Positions 8,167 through 16,536 are shown, numbered from the stretch's first letter. The stretch is 64,000 nt of DNA from Nibricoccus aquaticus (GCF_002310495.1 NZ_CP023344.1:496001-560000); one strand, 5' to 3'. Translations and numbers: made by a program. Notes: generated from the letters alone by a model not told the origin.

Positions 8167-9056
8167 GAACGTTGTTTGGCTTGTTCGAAACATTCGCGGG
8201 CGATGCGCGCGTAAACGAGCGCCTGCGCGTAGCGGTCGGACTCTTCGCGGAGAGTGCCGTCGGGCTGCGTGAATTTGCGGCCGTAATAAATCGCAGGCGA
8301 CAGAATCTCCGGCGCCAGGACGAGGTAGTCGCCGGGCTTCGCGGACTTCAGGAAACCGGTCATGGCGTGCGTCCACATGGCGCGATAGTGCGCGAGGAAA
8401 TCGCACATGCCAAAAGCCTGCGGCACCGGCGGTTTTCCGTCGGCGATATCGACCTGCATGCACGAGGTATTGCCGATGCGCCCGTGCATGAAACTGACGC
8501 GGTCAAAGATCGGCTGCATTGCGCGCCACTTGGCTTCGATGTCGCCGTAGGCGAGTTCCTGGCCGGTGTAGTAATGACTGAAGTCGCCGTTGAAGCGGAC
8601 GGCGGGAACGCGCTTCGTGAGCTGGATCGTGCGCCAGACATCTTGCGTGATCGTGGCGCGGTGCGTCTCGATATAGAGAGGGAAATTCAACTCGTCCGAT
8701 GCTTCGACGGTGGCGCGCACAAGGGCGTCCATCTGCGCGTCGTCTTCGAAACCGGTGCCGACGTGCGCGGTGGCGGCATCGTGGCCCGCGTCTTTCATTT
8801 TCTTCGCGAACTCCTTCGCCTCAGCGACGGAGTCGATGCGACCGCTTCCGGCGGAGCCGATGCCTGCGGCGCGGCAGTCGGCGGCACTGCCGTCTTGCGC
8901 GCCTTCGAAGCCGTCCTTCTTGAGGAAGGCCATTGCTTCGACGCCTTTCAGCTTCGGCCAGATCGAGTGCGCGGGAAGATCGGTGAGCGTGCCGAGGTTC
9001 AGGTAGACTTTGAGACGCGGCGGCTGGTTCGAGCCGTCGTTGAGATTTTTAGGCAT
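8163..9056 (-). CDS. Second sugar phosphate isomerase/epimerase-like TIM barrel protein
   Basis: The 297-residue protein starts MPKNLNDGSNQPP and continues LKVYLNLGTLTDLP. Segments FPLYIETHRATITQD, VRFNGDFSHYYTG and FMHGRIGN look like the metal-ligand strands of xylose-isomerase-like TIM barrels, with Glu/His, Asp/His and His positions. It is only distantly similar to the TIM barrel at 5089-5910, so the operon carries two different isomerase-type enzymes. It follows the oxygenase fusion by 24 bases and overlaps galM by 4. The exact reaction is unknown. Confidence 0.8.
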   Translation of the reverse strand: MPKNLNDGSNQPPRLKVYLNLGTLTDLPAHSIWPKLKGVEAMAFLKKDGFEGAQDGSAADCRAAGIGSAGSGRIDSVAEAKEFAKKMKDAGHDAATAHVGTGFEDDAQMDALVRATVEASDELNFPLYIETHRATITQDVWRTIQLTKRVPAVRFNGDFSHYYTGQELAYGDIEAKWRAMQPIFDRVSFMHGRIGNTSCMQVDIADGKPPVPQAFGMCDFLAHYRAMWTHAMTGFLKSAKPGDYLVLAPEILSPAIYYGRKFTQPDGTLREESDRYAQALVYARIARECFEQAKQRS

Positions 9057-9080
9057 GAGTGTGCGTTCCCGCGGGAAAAA

Positions 9081-11348
9081 TTAAAATTCGTCGAACGCGA
9101 TCTGGTTTTGCGGGACTTCGAACTGACGCAGCATCGCCGTCGTGGCCTTGATCATCACGGGCGGGCCGCAGAGGTAGAAGTCCACGCCCTTCGGCGATGG
9201 GTGTTTGTCCAGCAACTCGGCCTTCACGACGTCGTGGATGAAGCCGGTGAACGACGTCCAGTTGTCCTCCGGCTGCGCTTCCGAGAGCGCGACGTGGAAG
9301 GTGAAATTGGGGAAACGCTTTTCGAGATCGCGGAAGTAATCGGCGTAGAAAACTTCCTGCAGCGAACGCGCGCCGTACCAGAAACTGATGCGACGATCGG
9401 TCCCGTGCGTCTCGAGCAAGTGCGAGATGTGCGAGCGGAGCGGAGCCATGCCCGCGCCGCCGCCGATGTAAACCATCTCGCGGTCGTTGTGCTTGATGTG
9501 AAACTCGCCGAACGGGCCGATCGCGGTGACTTCGTCGCCGGGCTTGAGGCGGTGCACGTAGGCGGAACCGGCTCCGGCGTTGCAGGCCTGGCCGCGGGGC
9601 GGCGTGGCAATGCGGACGTTGAAGCGGAGCTGTTTGTCGGTCGCGGGATTGGTCGCGAGCGAGTAGTTACGGCGGATCGGCACTTCGTTTTCGCTGCGGA
9701 AATCGAAGACGTGCTGCGCTTCCCAGACGTCGGAGAACGGCTTGTTTACGGCGATCTCGCGGAACTTGATTTCCGGATACGCGGGGATGTCCAGCTGCAT
9801 GTAGTCGCCCGGCTGGTAATTGATCACCGTGGTCGGATCGATGGGCTCGAGGACGAGTTCTTTGATGAAGGTAGCGACGTTGTTATTGCTCACCACGCGG
9901 AACCGGTAGGTCTTCTGCGTGGTGGGCGCGGCGCTTTCGTTCGCGGCGAGGCGGAGGAAGATTTTCCCAGCGGTCTCGCGCACGGGATAAGTCTGGAGCG
10001 CGATGCAGACGGGTTTGCGCTGCGGTGAGCCGTCGGTGACGTCGAAGCGGCCGTTGTGCTTCGGGCACTCGACGAGTTTTCCCTTCACGAGGCCGTCGGC
10101 GAGGTGCGTGTTGCCGTGCGTGCAAATGCCGTCGGTCGCGTACACGGCGTCGTCGGCGAGGCGGTAGATCGCGTAGGTGCGCTTCGCGTGGTCGAAGCGG
10201 ATTACGTCTTCTTTCCCGAGGATCGCGCTGTCGCAAACCTCGATCCAGCCATTGACGACCGGGCGGTTGGCCGAGGTGATCGCGGGGGCGACTTGGGAAA
10301 CTTCCTTGCGGTCAGTAGGCGTCGGGATGACGCGCTTCACGTGGTACGCGGGATCTTTTCGCTGGCGGAGCACGGCCGGGATGATTTCGCGCCAGGCGTC
10401 GTAGAGTCCCGAATACGGCGTGGGCGTGTCGTCTTTGATGATCTCGTGGAGCTTCGGCAGCTGGTGATACGGCACGAGCGGGAACATGTGATGCTCAAGG
10501 TGGAAATTCATGTTCCAGTAGAAAAACCGGTTGATGAAATTCATGCGCACCGTGCGGCAGTTGAGGCGGTGATCGAGGACGTTTTCCGCGAGGCCGGTGT
10601 GTTGCGTGAGTCCGTAGACGAGCATGAGCCACGCGCCCCAGAGATTGGGCAGGCCGACGTACATGAGCGGCAGGAACGTGCGGTAATAAATCGCGAAGCC
10701 GAGCGCGGTGCCGTAGATCACGACGTAGACGCGCGCCTTCCAGAACACTTTCGAGTGCTCCGATTCGGGGATGTACGTGAGCTCCTCGGGCGTGAGTTTG
10801 CCGGTGCAGTGGAGGAGGACGTTCTTCGCGTAGTTGGGAAACGTTTTGATGTTAAAGAACGCCATCCCGAGTCCCACGAGATCCGGCGGACGCGGCACGG
10901 CGATCTCGGGATCGCGGCCGACGATGATCGTGTCGCTGTGGTGGCGTGTGTGACTCCAGCGCCACGGCGTCGATTCGCGCAGCACCATGAACGACGCGAC
11001 CTCGTAGAGCGCGTTGTTCATCCAGTCGGTTTTGAACGCTGTGCCGTGGCTCGACTCGTGCCAGCGCGAGTCGGACGTCGACGCGTAGAGCACGCTGTAG
11101 AGGCCGAACGGGATGATCGCCCACCAGCTGCCCCACCAATAAAAACCCCACACGCCCGCCGCGATGATCAGCGAAAACCAGATGATCGTGTCGCGGATCG
11201 CGGGGCCGTCCTTGCGCTGCAGCAGCTCGCGCATCTTGGCCTTGGGAACGGGCGACGCATACCAAGTCGCCTCGGCCAGCCCTTTCTCAATCGCCAGCGC
11301 AGAGTCTTTGCCCACGAGGCTGTAATCGCTGAGTTCAATCTTACTCAT
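9081..11348 (-). CDS. Three-part oxygenase fusion: membrane di-iron hydroxylase/desaturase, Rieske ferredoxin, NqrF-like reductase (MocDEF-like)
   Basis: The 755-residue protein joins a whole electron-transfer chain in one chain. Residues of about 30-340 form a membrane fatty-acid-desaturase-like domain with hydrophobic segments at 52-90 and 205-250 and three His boxes: HESSH (97-101), HTRHH (133-137) and HLEHH (283-287). Residues of about 365-470 form a Rieske domain with Cys409-x-His411 and Cys428-x2-His431. Residues of about 478-755 form a ferredoxin-NADP reductase module with RRNYS (FAD), GGGAGMAP (629-636, NAD(P)H) and CGPP (727-730). This last part reads very like the C-terminal half of NqrF, including the terminal FDEF. 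In rhizopine catabolism the same three activities are separate proteins (MocD, MocE, MocF) proposed to remove an O-methyl group. It is the first gene of the operon. Substrate and reaction are inferred. Confidence 0.88.
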   Translation of the reverse strand: MSKIELSDYSLVGKDSALAIEKGLAEATWYASPVPKAKMRELLQRKDGPAIRDTIIWFSLIIAAGVWGFYWWGSWWAIIPFGLYSVLYASTSDSRWHESSHGTAFKTDWMNNALYEVASFMVLRESTPWRWSHTRHHSDTIIVGRDPEIAVPRPPDLVGLGMAFFNIKTFPNYAKNVLLHCTGKLTPEELTYIPESEHSKVFWKARVYVVIYGTALGFAIYYRTFLPLMYVGLPNLWGAWLMLVYGLTQHTGLAENVLDHRLNCRTVRMNFINRFFYWNMNFHLEHHMFPLVPYHQLPKLHEIIKDDTPTPYSGLYDAWREIIPAVLRQRKDPAYHVKRVIPTPTDRKEVSQVAPAITSANRPVVNGWIEVCDSAILGKEDVIRFDHAKRTYAIYRLADDAVYATDGICTHGNTHLADGLVKGKLVECPKHNGRFDVTDGSPQRKPVCIALQTYPVRETAGKIFLRLAANESAAPTTQKTYRFRVVSNNNVATFIKELVLEPIDPTTVINYQPGDYMQLDIPAYPEIKFREIAVNKPFSDVWEAQHVFDFRSENEVPIRRNYSLATNPATDKQLRFNVRIATPPRGQACNAGAGSAYVHRLKPGDEVTAIGPFGEFHIKHNDREMVYIGGGAGMAPLRSHISHLLETHGTDRRISFWYGARSLQEVFYADYFRDLEKRFPNFTFHVALSEAQPEDNWTSFTGFIHDVVKAELLDKHPSPKGVDFYLCGPPVMIKATTAMLRQFEVPQNQIAFDEF

Positions 11349-11583
11349 GAGTTAAACAGGGGAAGGTCCAAGCGGGGTGAGTTGGACGGGGAATTGCGCG
11401 ATAGAAAGCGGTGGCATTTTCGCGCGCGTCAAACCTGCAAAGGCAGATTCATGAAAAAAGTCGGCGAAGAGCTCTAATTCATGAAATAGAAATTAACTCC
11501 CAGCCGAAACGCACACTCACTGGCCATGAAATAAAGTCAGCTAGGCTTGAAAGACCACTAACTAACCGTGCCACATTGTTGAG
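11349..11583. other. Intergenic region upstream of the oxygenase operon
   Basis: These 235 bases hold no gene. The promoter of the leftward sugar operon should lie here; a TTGACG-like hexamer on the minus strand near 11425 has no convincing -10 partner. The short motif ATTCATGAAA occurs twice, near 11448 and 11478. No terminator hairpin with a U tract was found for the SIR2 gene, which ends at 11584. Confidence 0.3.
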
Positions 11584-12909
11584 CTACAAAGCCCCAAAAT
11601 CACCGGTGAGCCAATCAGTGATAGCATCCGCATGTGTAGCAGCCGCTAGGAACCCGCCGGTGTAGAGAGCCACTGGTCGCGCCGAGTCGGTGTATTGTTC
11701 GAAACTTTCCGAAGGGAGCACATCGGGAAGATTCAACCAGTGTTTTTGACCGACGTTTTCTTTGCTCCGAAATCTTTGCGGGCTAGTTCGCATCGTAATC
11801 GCCATGGTTGTGGCCCATGGATCCGATCGCTTTGCGACGGGTTGCCGTTTTTTATCCCAATCGAGGATCATTACTGGAGGCCACGCCCCTCGACTTCCGC
11901 GTGAGCGAAGCATGTTTGAGAGAATCGAATCGATATGCGAATCGCCGAAACCATATCCAGCAATCAAGACAGCGTCCGCCTCATAAGCATGTCGCGCTAG
12001 CTGGCTATAGAAGGTTAGGAATGGATCTGACTGCAGCTGATCGAGCTTCCATCCACCTGCGACTAAAGATGCCACGACCATTCGCTTCTGATCACTTCTG
12101 GTCGAAATGAAGTCTGTGTCGTCCCAGTCCACTGTATCTCGGCTTTGCCACAGATCGTCGTACCAAATTATCTTGGGCCCGAAATCGATATGTTCGGTGT
12201 CTTTGACGGGCCTGATAATCCGGTGATGCACGCTGCCATGCAGATGATAAATGAAACTCCACTCTCTGCGGCCAATTACCTTAGCCGGAAGAAAAGCACC
12301 GCCGTGACGATCAAACCCGACAAAGGAGTTCGGAAGAGCATTAAGTGCCGCGGTATCGTAGTTGAGGTTATAAATTCCCACATCGAACGTGCGGGCTAGA
12401 GCCGCAAAAAGAGAGCTGTATGTTTTGAATTCCGTTCGCGCCCTGCGTTCGAATTCAAAAATTTTACTTGTTCCTCTGACACGGAAAGCGACTCGGGAAA
12501 GTAAGGCACTCAGCTGCCCCTGCGTTTGATAAAACAGCTTGTTCGACGTCGGCTCCTTCAAATCAAAACTACTCAGCAATCGTGAATACATCGGATCACC
12601 GTGCGGAGAACCGAGCGTAGCATTCATGAGCAGATGGAGGTCCCCTAAAACACGTTCGAATGTAGGTCTGGTGCGCCACTCCAAAAGTGGGCGAGTTTCG
12701 TCGGTAAGCTCCAATCCATAACGCTCACGATTGTCCCAGAGAACTTGGAAGAAATCAGGGCCGCCTCGCGAACTAACATATGTTTTAGCCTGCTCTCGGA
12801 GATCGCGGTCTAAGTCGTCGACAGAAGGGAAACCTTGTTCGATCGAGCTGCCCGCTCCGAGAATCACTAGCAGCTTCTTTTTGGCATCAGGTGCGCAATC
12901 GGTGGACAT
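11584..12909 (-). CDS. SIR2-like domain protein, possible defence NADase
   Basis: The 441-residue protein carries the nucleotide-binding core of the SIR2 fold: LVILGAGSSIEQGFPS at residues 14-29 (GAGxS loop), NLNYD at 181-185, an HLHGSVHH segment at 222-229 with the likely catalytic His, and ADAVLIAGYGFGDSHID at 311-327. There is no zinc-binding Cys cluster of classical sirtuin deacetylases, so it fits the SIR2-like NAD-consuming proteins common in antiphage systems. An AAAGG Shine-Dalgarno sequence lies before the ATG. Its base composition is clearly less GC-rich than that of its neighbours. It sits alone, just past the 3' end of tRNA-Leu, which suggests horizontal transfer. A defence role is inference. 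Confidence 0.8.
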   Translation of the reverse strand: MSTDCAPDAKKKLLVILGAGSSIEQGFPSVDDLDRDLREQAKTYVSSRGGPDFFQVLWDNRERYGLELTDETRPLLEWRTRPTFERVLGDLHLLMNATLGSPHGDPMYSRLLSSFDLKEPTSNKLFYQTQGQLSALLSRVAFRVRGTSKIFEFERRARTEFKTYSSLFAALARTFDVGIYNLNYDTAALNALPNSFVGFDRHGGAFLPAKVIGRREWSFIYHLHGSVHHRIIRPVKDTEHIDFGPKIIWYDDLWQSRDTVDWDDTDFISTRSDQKRMVVASLVAGGWKLDQLQSDPFLTFYSQLARHAYEADAVLIAGYGFGDSHIDSILSNMLRSRGSRGAWPPVMILDWDKKRQPVAKRSDPWATTMAITMRTSPQRFRSKENVGQKHWLNLPDVLPSESFEQYTDSARPVALYTGGFLAAATHADAITDWLTGDFGAL

Positions 12910-13023
12910 CGATAGACCTTTGTAGGCTTCGTCCTAACACTGCTTTTCTCACAGTCGACCTCCCGTTTTCGTGGAGCAAGCACTAGTTATTGTGCGGCTT
13001 GGAGACTCAGTCTCCTCGACCGC

Positions 13024-13108
13024 TGGTGCTCAGGAAGGGACTCGAACCCTTACGCCTTACGGCACACGCCCCTCAAACGTGTGTGTCTACCAATTCCACC
13101 ACCTGAGC
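13024..13108 (-). tRNA. tRNA-Leu (anticodon GAG)
   Basis: The minus strand folds into a class II tRNA. The acceptor stem GCTCAGG pairs with CCTGAGC, followed by discriminator A and an encoded CCA (13024-13026). A D-loop with TGGTAGAC, an anticodon stem-loop with GAG at 13072-13074, a long variable arm, and the T-loop GGTTCGAGTCCC are all present. It decodes CUC (and CUU). Confidence 0.96.
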
Positions 13109-13129
13109 GTTTCCAGTCGGAGGAGTGCG

Positions 13130-13159
13130 GAATAAGAGTCTTCGCGCCGTGGGTGTAAA
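13130..13159 (-). promoter_or_regulatory. Candidate promoter of tRNA-Leu
   Basis: On the minus strand a TTTACA hexamer (13154-13159) and a weak TTATTC hexamer (13130-13135) are separated by 18 bases. They lie 21 bases before the tRNA 5' end. The -35 match is good and the -10 match is poor, so this is tentative. Confidence 0.35.
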
Positions 13160-13240
13160 GCCCGGAAATGGGAAAATCTTAAAATCCCTTTTGACCCCCT
13201 GCCCGCCCCGGCAACTGTCAGCCACCTTCACCGGCCGGCC

Positions 13241-14161
13241 ATGACCCACGACGAAATAAAACGCGCCCTGCTCGCATCCTACGAAACCGATGGCGGCATC
13301 AATCACCTCGACGGCACCAACCTGCCCGCCGAGGAATCGGTCAACCAGCTCGCCCGGGATTTCATGCACATCCTCTTCCCGGGGTTCTTCGATGAAAAGG
13401 CGCTGACCAAGAGCTGCGTTCCGTCGCTGGTCGATGCGTTGCTGGCGCGCATCGAAAGCCGGCTGTCGTCGGAACTCGAAAAGTCCCTGCGTTTTGCCAA
13501 GGAGCCGCGCGCCAGCGAACTCGCCCGCGAACACACCGCCGTTCTCCTTTCCCGCCTTCCCGACATCCGCCGCATCGTCCAGACCGACGTCACCGCCGCC
13601 TACCAAGGCGATCCGGCCGCGCGCAGCACCGAGGAAATCATCCTCGCCTATCCGTGCGTGCTGGTGATCTCGCTCCAACGCGTCGCCCACGAACTCTACA
13701 AACTCGGCGTTCCGTTGCTCCCGCGCATGTTGACCGAGTACGCCCACGAACGCACCGGCACCGACATCCACCCGGGCGCGCAGATCGGCACGCATTTCTT
13801 CATCGATCATTGCACCGGCGTCGTCATCGGCGAAACCGCGCGCATCGGTAACAACGTCAAAATCTACCAAGGCGTCACTCTCGGCGCGAAGTCGTTTGTC
13901 GTGGACGACGCCGGTCATCCGGTGAAAGGCGTGAAACGCCACCCAAAGCTCGAAGACGGCGTGATCGTTTACCCCGGCGCCACGATCCTCGGCGGCGACA
14001 CCGTGATCGGCGAAAACTCGATCGTCGGCTCCAACGTCTGGCTCATGCAATCGATGCCCGCCAACAGCATCGCCTACTACCAAGGCGACACCGCCTCGAT
14101 CATCCGCCCGCGGAAGAAGAAGGAAGCGCTGCTGGAGGAGTTCAGCGATTGGGTGATTTGA
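13241..14161 (+). CDS. cysE: Serine O-acetyltransferase
   Basis: CysE transfers acetyl from acetyl-CoA to L-serine, giving O-acetylserine for cysteine synthesis. The 306-residue product has the all-helical N-terminal part of about 170 residues, then the left-handed beta-helix of hexapeptide repeats starting at HPGAQIGTHFFIDHCTG (catalytic His and Asp). It continues through VVIGETARIGNNVKIYQG and ends in the ATILGGDTVIGENSIVGSNVWL coil. The C-terminal tail is short and basic. The gene is alone; it converges on leuD across a strong bidirectional terminator. Confidence 0.93.
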   Translation: MTHDEIKRALLASYETDGGINHLDGTNLPAEESVNQLARDFMHILFPGFFDEKALTKSCVPSLVDALLARIESRLSSELEKSLRFAKEPRASELAREHTAVLLSRLPDIRRIVQTDVTAAYQGDPAARSTEEIILAYPCVLVISLQRVAHELYKLGVPLLPRMLTEYAHERTGTDIHPGAQIGTHFFIDHCTGVVIGETARIGNNVKIYQGVTLGAKSFVVDDAGHPVKGVKRHPKLEDGVIVYPGATILGGDTVIGENSIVGSNVWLMQSMPANSIAYYQGDTASIIRPRKKKEALLEEFSDWVI

Positions 14162-14170
14162 TCCGCATTC

Positions 14171-14197
14171 GGAACGGCACTTAGCAAGTGCCGTTCC
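14171..14197. repeat. Perfect palindrome after cysE
   Basis: GGAACGGCACTT (14171-14182) pairs perfectly with AAGTGCCGTTCC (14186-14197) around a 3-base loop. No U tract follows. It sits directly before the true terminator and may be a dispersed palindromic repeat. Confidence 0.5.
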
Positions 14198-14210
14198 CAC
14201 ATCCATCCAC

Positions 14211-14244
14211 AAAAAAGCCGCGTCATTTTGGACGCGGCTTTTTT
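14211..14244. terminator. Bidirectional terminator between cysE and leuD
   Basis: Bases 14211-14224 (six A then GCCGCGTC) pair with 14231-14244 (GACGCGGC then six T) around a 6-base loop. A U tract follows the stem on either strand, so it can end both cysE (+) and leuCD (-). Confidence 0.92.
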
Positions 14245-14284
14245 GTTTAGAAACTCGTTCGAACAACGAGAGCGACCAACTCGC

Positions 14285-14887
14285 TCAGGCCGCCATGTAC
14301 GGCAGCTTGGCGGCGGTCGTCTTCACCGCAGGCAAGCCATCGATCAATTCGCCGATGGCGTCCCAACGGCCGTTGATCAGCGCGTCGCGCGCGGTTTCGC
14401 GCTGGGTGATTTTCACGGATTCGCCGCCGAAACGGACTTCCAACTTCTCCAGGTCGATGGTGATCGGTTTGTCGGTGTTGGCGTTCACGTAGGCCGCGAT
14501 CTTCGCGATGTCTTCGCGGCTAGCGCTCACGCAGGGCATGCCGAGCGTGGTGCTGTTGCCGAAGAAAATCTCGGCGAAGTTCTCGGCGATGATCGCCTTG
14601 AAACCGGCCTTGGAGATCGCCTGCGGAGCGTGTTCGCGCGAAGAGCCACAGCCGAAGTTGGCACCGGAGAGGAGGATGGTCGCGCCCTTGTGCTGGGGAC
14701 GGTCGATCGGGTGATCGATCTTGTTACCCTGCGGATCGTGGCGGACGTCAAAGAACGCGAATTCGCCGAGACCGTCGAAGGTGACGCACTTCATGAAGCG
14801 CGCCGGGATGATGCGGTCGGTGTCGATGTCGTTGCCGGGGACGTAAACGCCGCGACCGGTGACTTGGGTGATTTTTTCGAGAGCCAT
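14285..14887 (-). CDS. leuD: 3-isopropylmalate dehydratase small subunit
   Basis: LeuD forms the swivel domain of isopropylmalate isomerase, which with LeuC converts 2-isopropylmalate to 3-isopropylmalate in leucine synthesis. The 200-residue product has the family signature GNDIDTDRIIPARFMK near the N-terminus and FGCGSSREHAPQAI, the substrate-binding motif, in the middle, with the later IIAENFAEIFFGNS. It is downstream of leuC in the same direction, about 100 bases away. That gap is filled by a large inverted repeat. Confidence 0.95.
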   Translation of the reverse strand: MALEKITQVTGRGVYVPGNDIDTDRIIPARFMKCVTFDGLGEFAFFDVRHDPQGNKIDHPIDRPQHKGATILLSGANFGCGSSREHAPQAISKAGFKAIIAENFAEIFFGNSTTLGMPCVSASREDIAKIAAYVNANTDKPITIDLEKLEVRFGGESVKITQRETARDALINGRWDAIGELIDGLPAVKTTAAKLPYMAA

Positions 14888-14905
14888 GTTTTTGAAAAGG
14901 AGTGA

Positions 14906-14984
14906 GTAGCGGGTAGTGGGTAGCGAGTAGGTGAAAAAGCGGTGTGAGCGTGATGCTCGCTACTCGCTACCCACTACTCGCTAC
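14906..14984. repeat. Long inverted repeat between leuC and leuD
   Basis: A 25-base left arm (14906-14930) matches the inverse of a 25-base right arm (14960-14984) with one mismatch, around a loop of 29 bases. Each arm itself contains the sub-motif GTAGCG(A/G)GTAG twice. In the leuCD messenger it would form a very stable hairpin. It may lower leuD expression relative to leuC or protect the upstream transcript; either is inference. Confidence 0.75.
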
Positions 14985-14991
14985 TTCGAGA

Positions 14992-16404
14992 TCAGTTGAC
15001 CGAGAACACTTCACGAGCATCCGCGACCTGGCCCGTGACAGCGGCGGCGGCGACCATGACCGGGCTCATCAACACCGTGCGACCGGTGATGGAGCCCTGG
15101 CGGCCCTTGAAGTTGCGGTTGGAGGACGACGCGCAGAGTTCGTCGCCGACGAGTTTGTCGGGATTCATCGCGAGACACATCGAGCAGCCCGCGGCGCGCC
15201 ACTCGAAGCCGGCCTCGGCCAGCACCTTGTCGATACCTTCCTTTTCGCACTGGAGAGCGACGATCTGCGAGCCGGGCACGGCGATCGCGCGCACGCCCGA
15301 GGCGACTTTCCTGCCCTTGATGAATTTCGCGACTTCGCGGAAGTCAGAGAGACGTCCGTTCGTGCACGAGCCGAGGAAGGCGACGTTGATCTTGGTGCCC
15401 TTGATCGGAGCGCCAGCCGGGAGCTTCATGTATTCGAGCGCCTCGATGATGCCCGCCTTTTCGTCGACCGACGTAGCCTTGGCAGGATCGGGAATCGTCT
15501 CGTTGATCGAGATACCCTGGCCGGGATTGATGCCCCAGGTGACGGTCGGCGCGATGTCGGCCGCGTCGATCTTCATGACGTCATCATAATGGCAGCCCGG
15601 ATCGGAGGCGAAAGACTTCCAGCGAGTAACCGCTTCGTCCCAAGCCGCGCCAGTCGGCGAGTACGGACGGCCCTTCAGATAATCGAACGTCGTCTGGTCC
15701 GGATTCACGTAACCGACGCGCGCGCCGCCTTCGATGGACATGTTACACACCGTCATGCGCTCCTCCATGGAGAAGCCGTCAAACGTGGTGCCGCAGTATT
15801 CGTAGGCAAAGCCCGTACCGCCGTTCACGCCGGTGAGGCGGATGATGTGGAGAATCACGTCCTTCGCATACACGCCGGGACGCAGCTTTCCGTTAACCTC
15901 GATGCGACGAACCTTGAGCGCGCCGAGCGCCATCGTCTGCGTGGCGAGCACGTCGCGCACCTGCGACGTGCCGATACCAAACGCGATCGCGCCAAACGCG
16001 CCGTGCGTGGACGTGTGCGAGTCGCCGCACGCGATCGTCGTACCCGGTTGGGTGATACCCTGCTCGGGACCGACGATGTGGACGACGCCCTGCTTGCCGC
16101 TCGCGCGGTCGAAGAAAGTGATGCCAAAGTCCTTCGTGTTTTTGCGCAGCTCGTCCATCATGGCCTGCGCGAGCGTGTCCTTGTACGGCTCGACCAGCTC
16201 GTTCGTCGGCACGATGTGATCGACCGTCGCGAACGTGCGGTGCGGATAAGCGACCTTCAGGCCGAGATCGCGCAACATGCCGAACGCCTGCGGGCTCGTC
16301 ACTTCATGGATAAGGTGCGTGCCGATCAGCAATTGAGTCTGGCCGTTAGCCAGCTTGCGGACGGTGTGAGCGTCCCAGACTTTTTGAAACAGTGATTTGG
16401 CCAT
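14992..16404 (-). CDS. leuC: 3-isopropylmalate dehydratase large subunit
   Basis: LeuC carries the [4Fe-4S] cluster of isopropylmalate isomerase. The 470-residue product starts [15 protein letters not shown] and has the aconitase-family motifs [25 protein letters not shown], the single cluster Cys in LGSCTNGR, and the CxxC pair in [14 protein letters not shown]. Length and motifs are typical. It is transcribed away from the LysR gene at 16537, and the 132 bases between them form a shared regulatory region. Confidence 0.96.
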   Translation of the reverse strand: MAKSLFQKVWDAHTVRKLANGQTQLLIGTHLIHEVTSPQAFGMLRDLGLKVAYPHRTFATVDHIVPTNELVEPYKDTLAQAMMDELRKNTKDFGITFFDRASGKQGVVHIVGPEQGITQPGTTIACGDSHTSTHGAFGAIAFGIGTSQVRDVLATQTMALGALKVRRIEVNGKLRPGVYAKDVILHIIRLTGVNGGTGFAYEYCGTTFDGFSMEERMTVCNMSIEGGARVGYVNPDQTTFDYLKGRPYSPTGAAWDEAVTRWKSFASDPGCHYDDVMKIDAADIAPTVTWGINPGQGISINETIPDPAKATSVDEKAGIIEALEYMKLPAGAPIKGTKINVAFLGSCTNGRLSDFREVAKFIKGRKVASGVRAIAVPGSQIVALQCEKEGIDKVLAEAGFEWRAAGCSMCLAMNPDKLVGDELCASSSNRNFKGRQGSITGRTVLMSPVMVAAAAVTGQVADAREVFSVN

Positions 16405-16536
16405 GGGAAAAGTGATTTTGAGTGAGACTAAAAAGAGGGTCGTGAACTTGCCCGAAAACGACTCCGGGCGTCAAGGATTCGGCCAGATAATACCTCACCG
16501 TTGCGTTGCCGGAAAATACCTGTTTCGTCGCCTGTG
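16405..16536. promoter_or_regulatory. Divergent leuC / LysR regulatory region
   Basis: The 132 bases between the two divergent starts hold AT-richer patches near 16425-16435 and 16485-16520, within an otherwise GC-rich background. LysR proteins usually bind T-N11-A sites in such a gap and control both directions. Specific boxes could not be fixed by eye. Confidence 0.4.

Noticed and set aside
8172-10028. A long open frame (over 600 codons) on the plus strand opposite the oxygenase fusion and the TIM barrel
   Set aside because: Its product is a low-complexity mix of Arg, Ala, Val, Glu and Asp without any domain, and it lies opposite clear genes. High GC keeps such frames open.
11349-13023. 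A possible integrated island with attachment repeats at the tRNA-Leu 3' end
   Set aside because: The cargo is compatible with transfer, but no duplicate of the tRNA 3' end and no integrase were found between 11349 and 13023.
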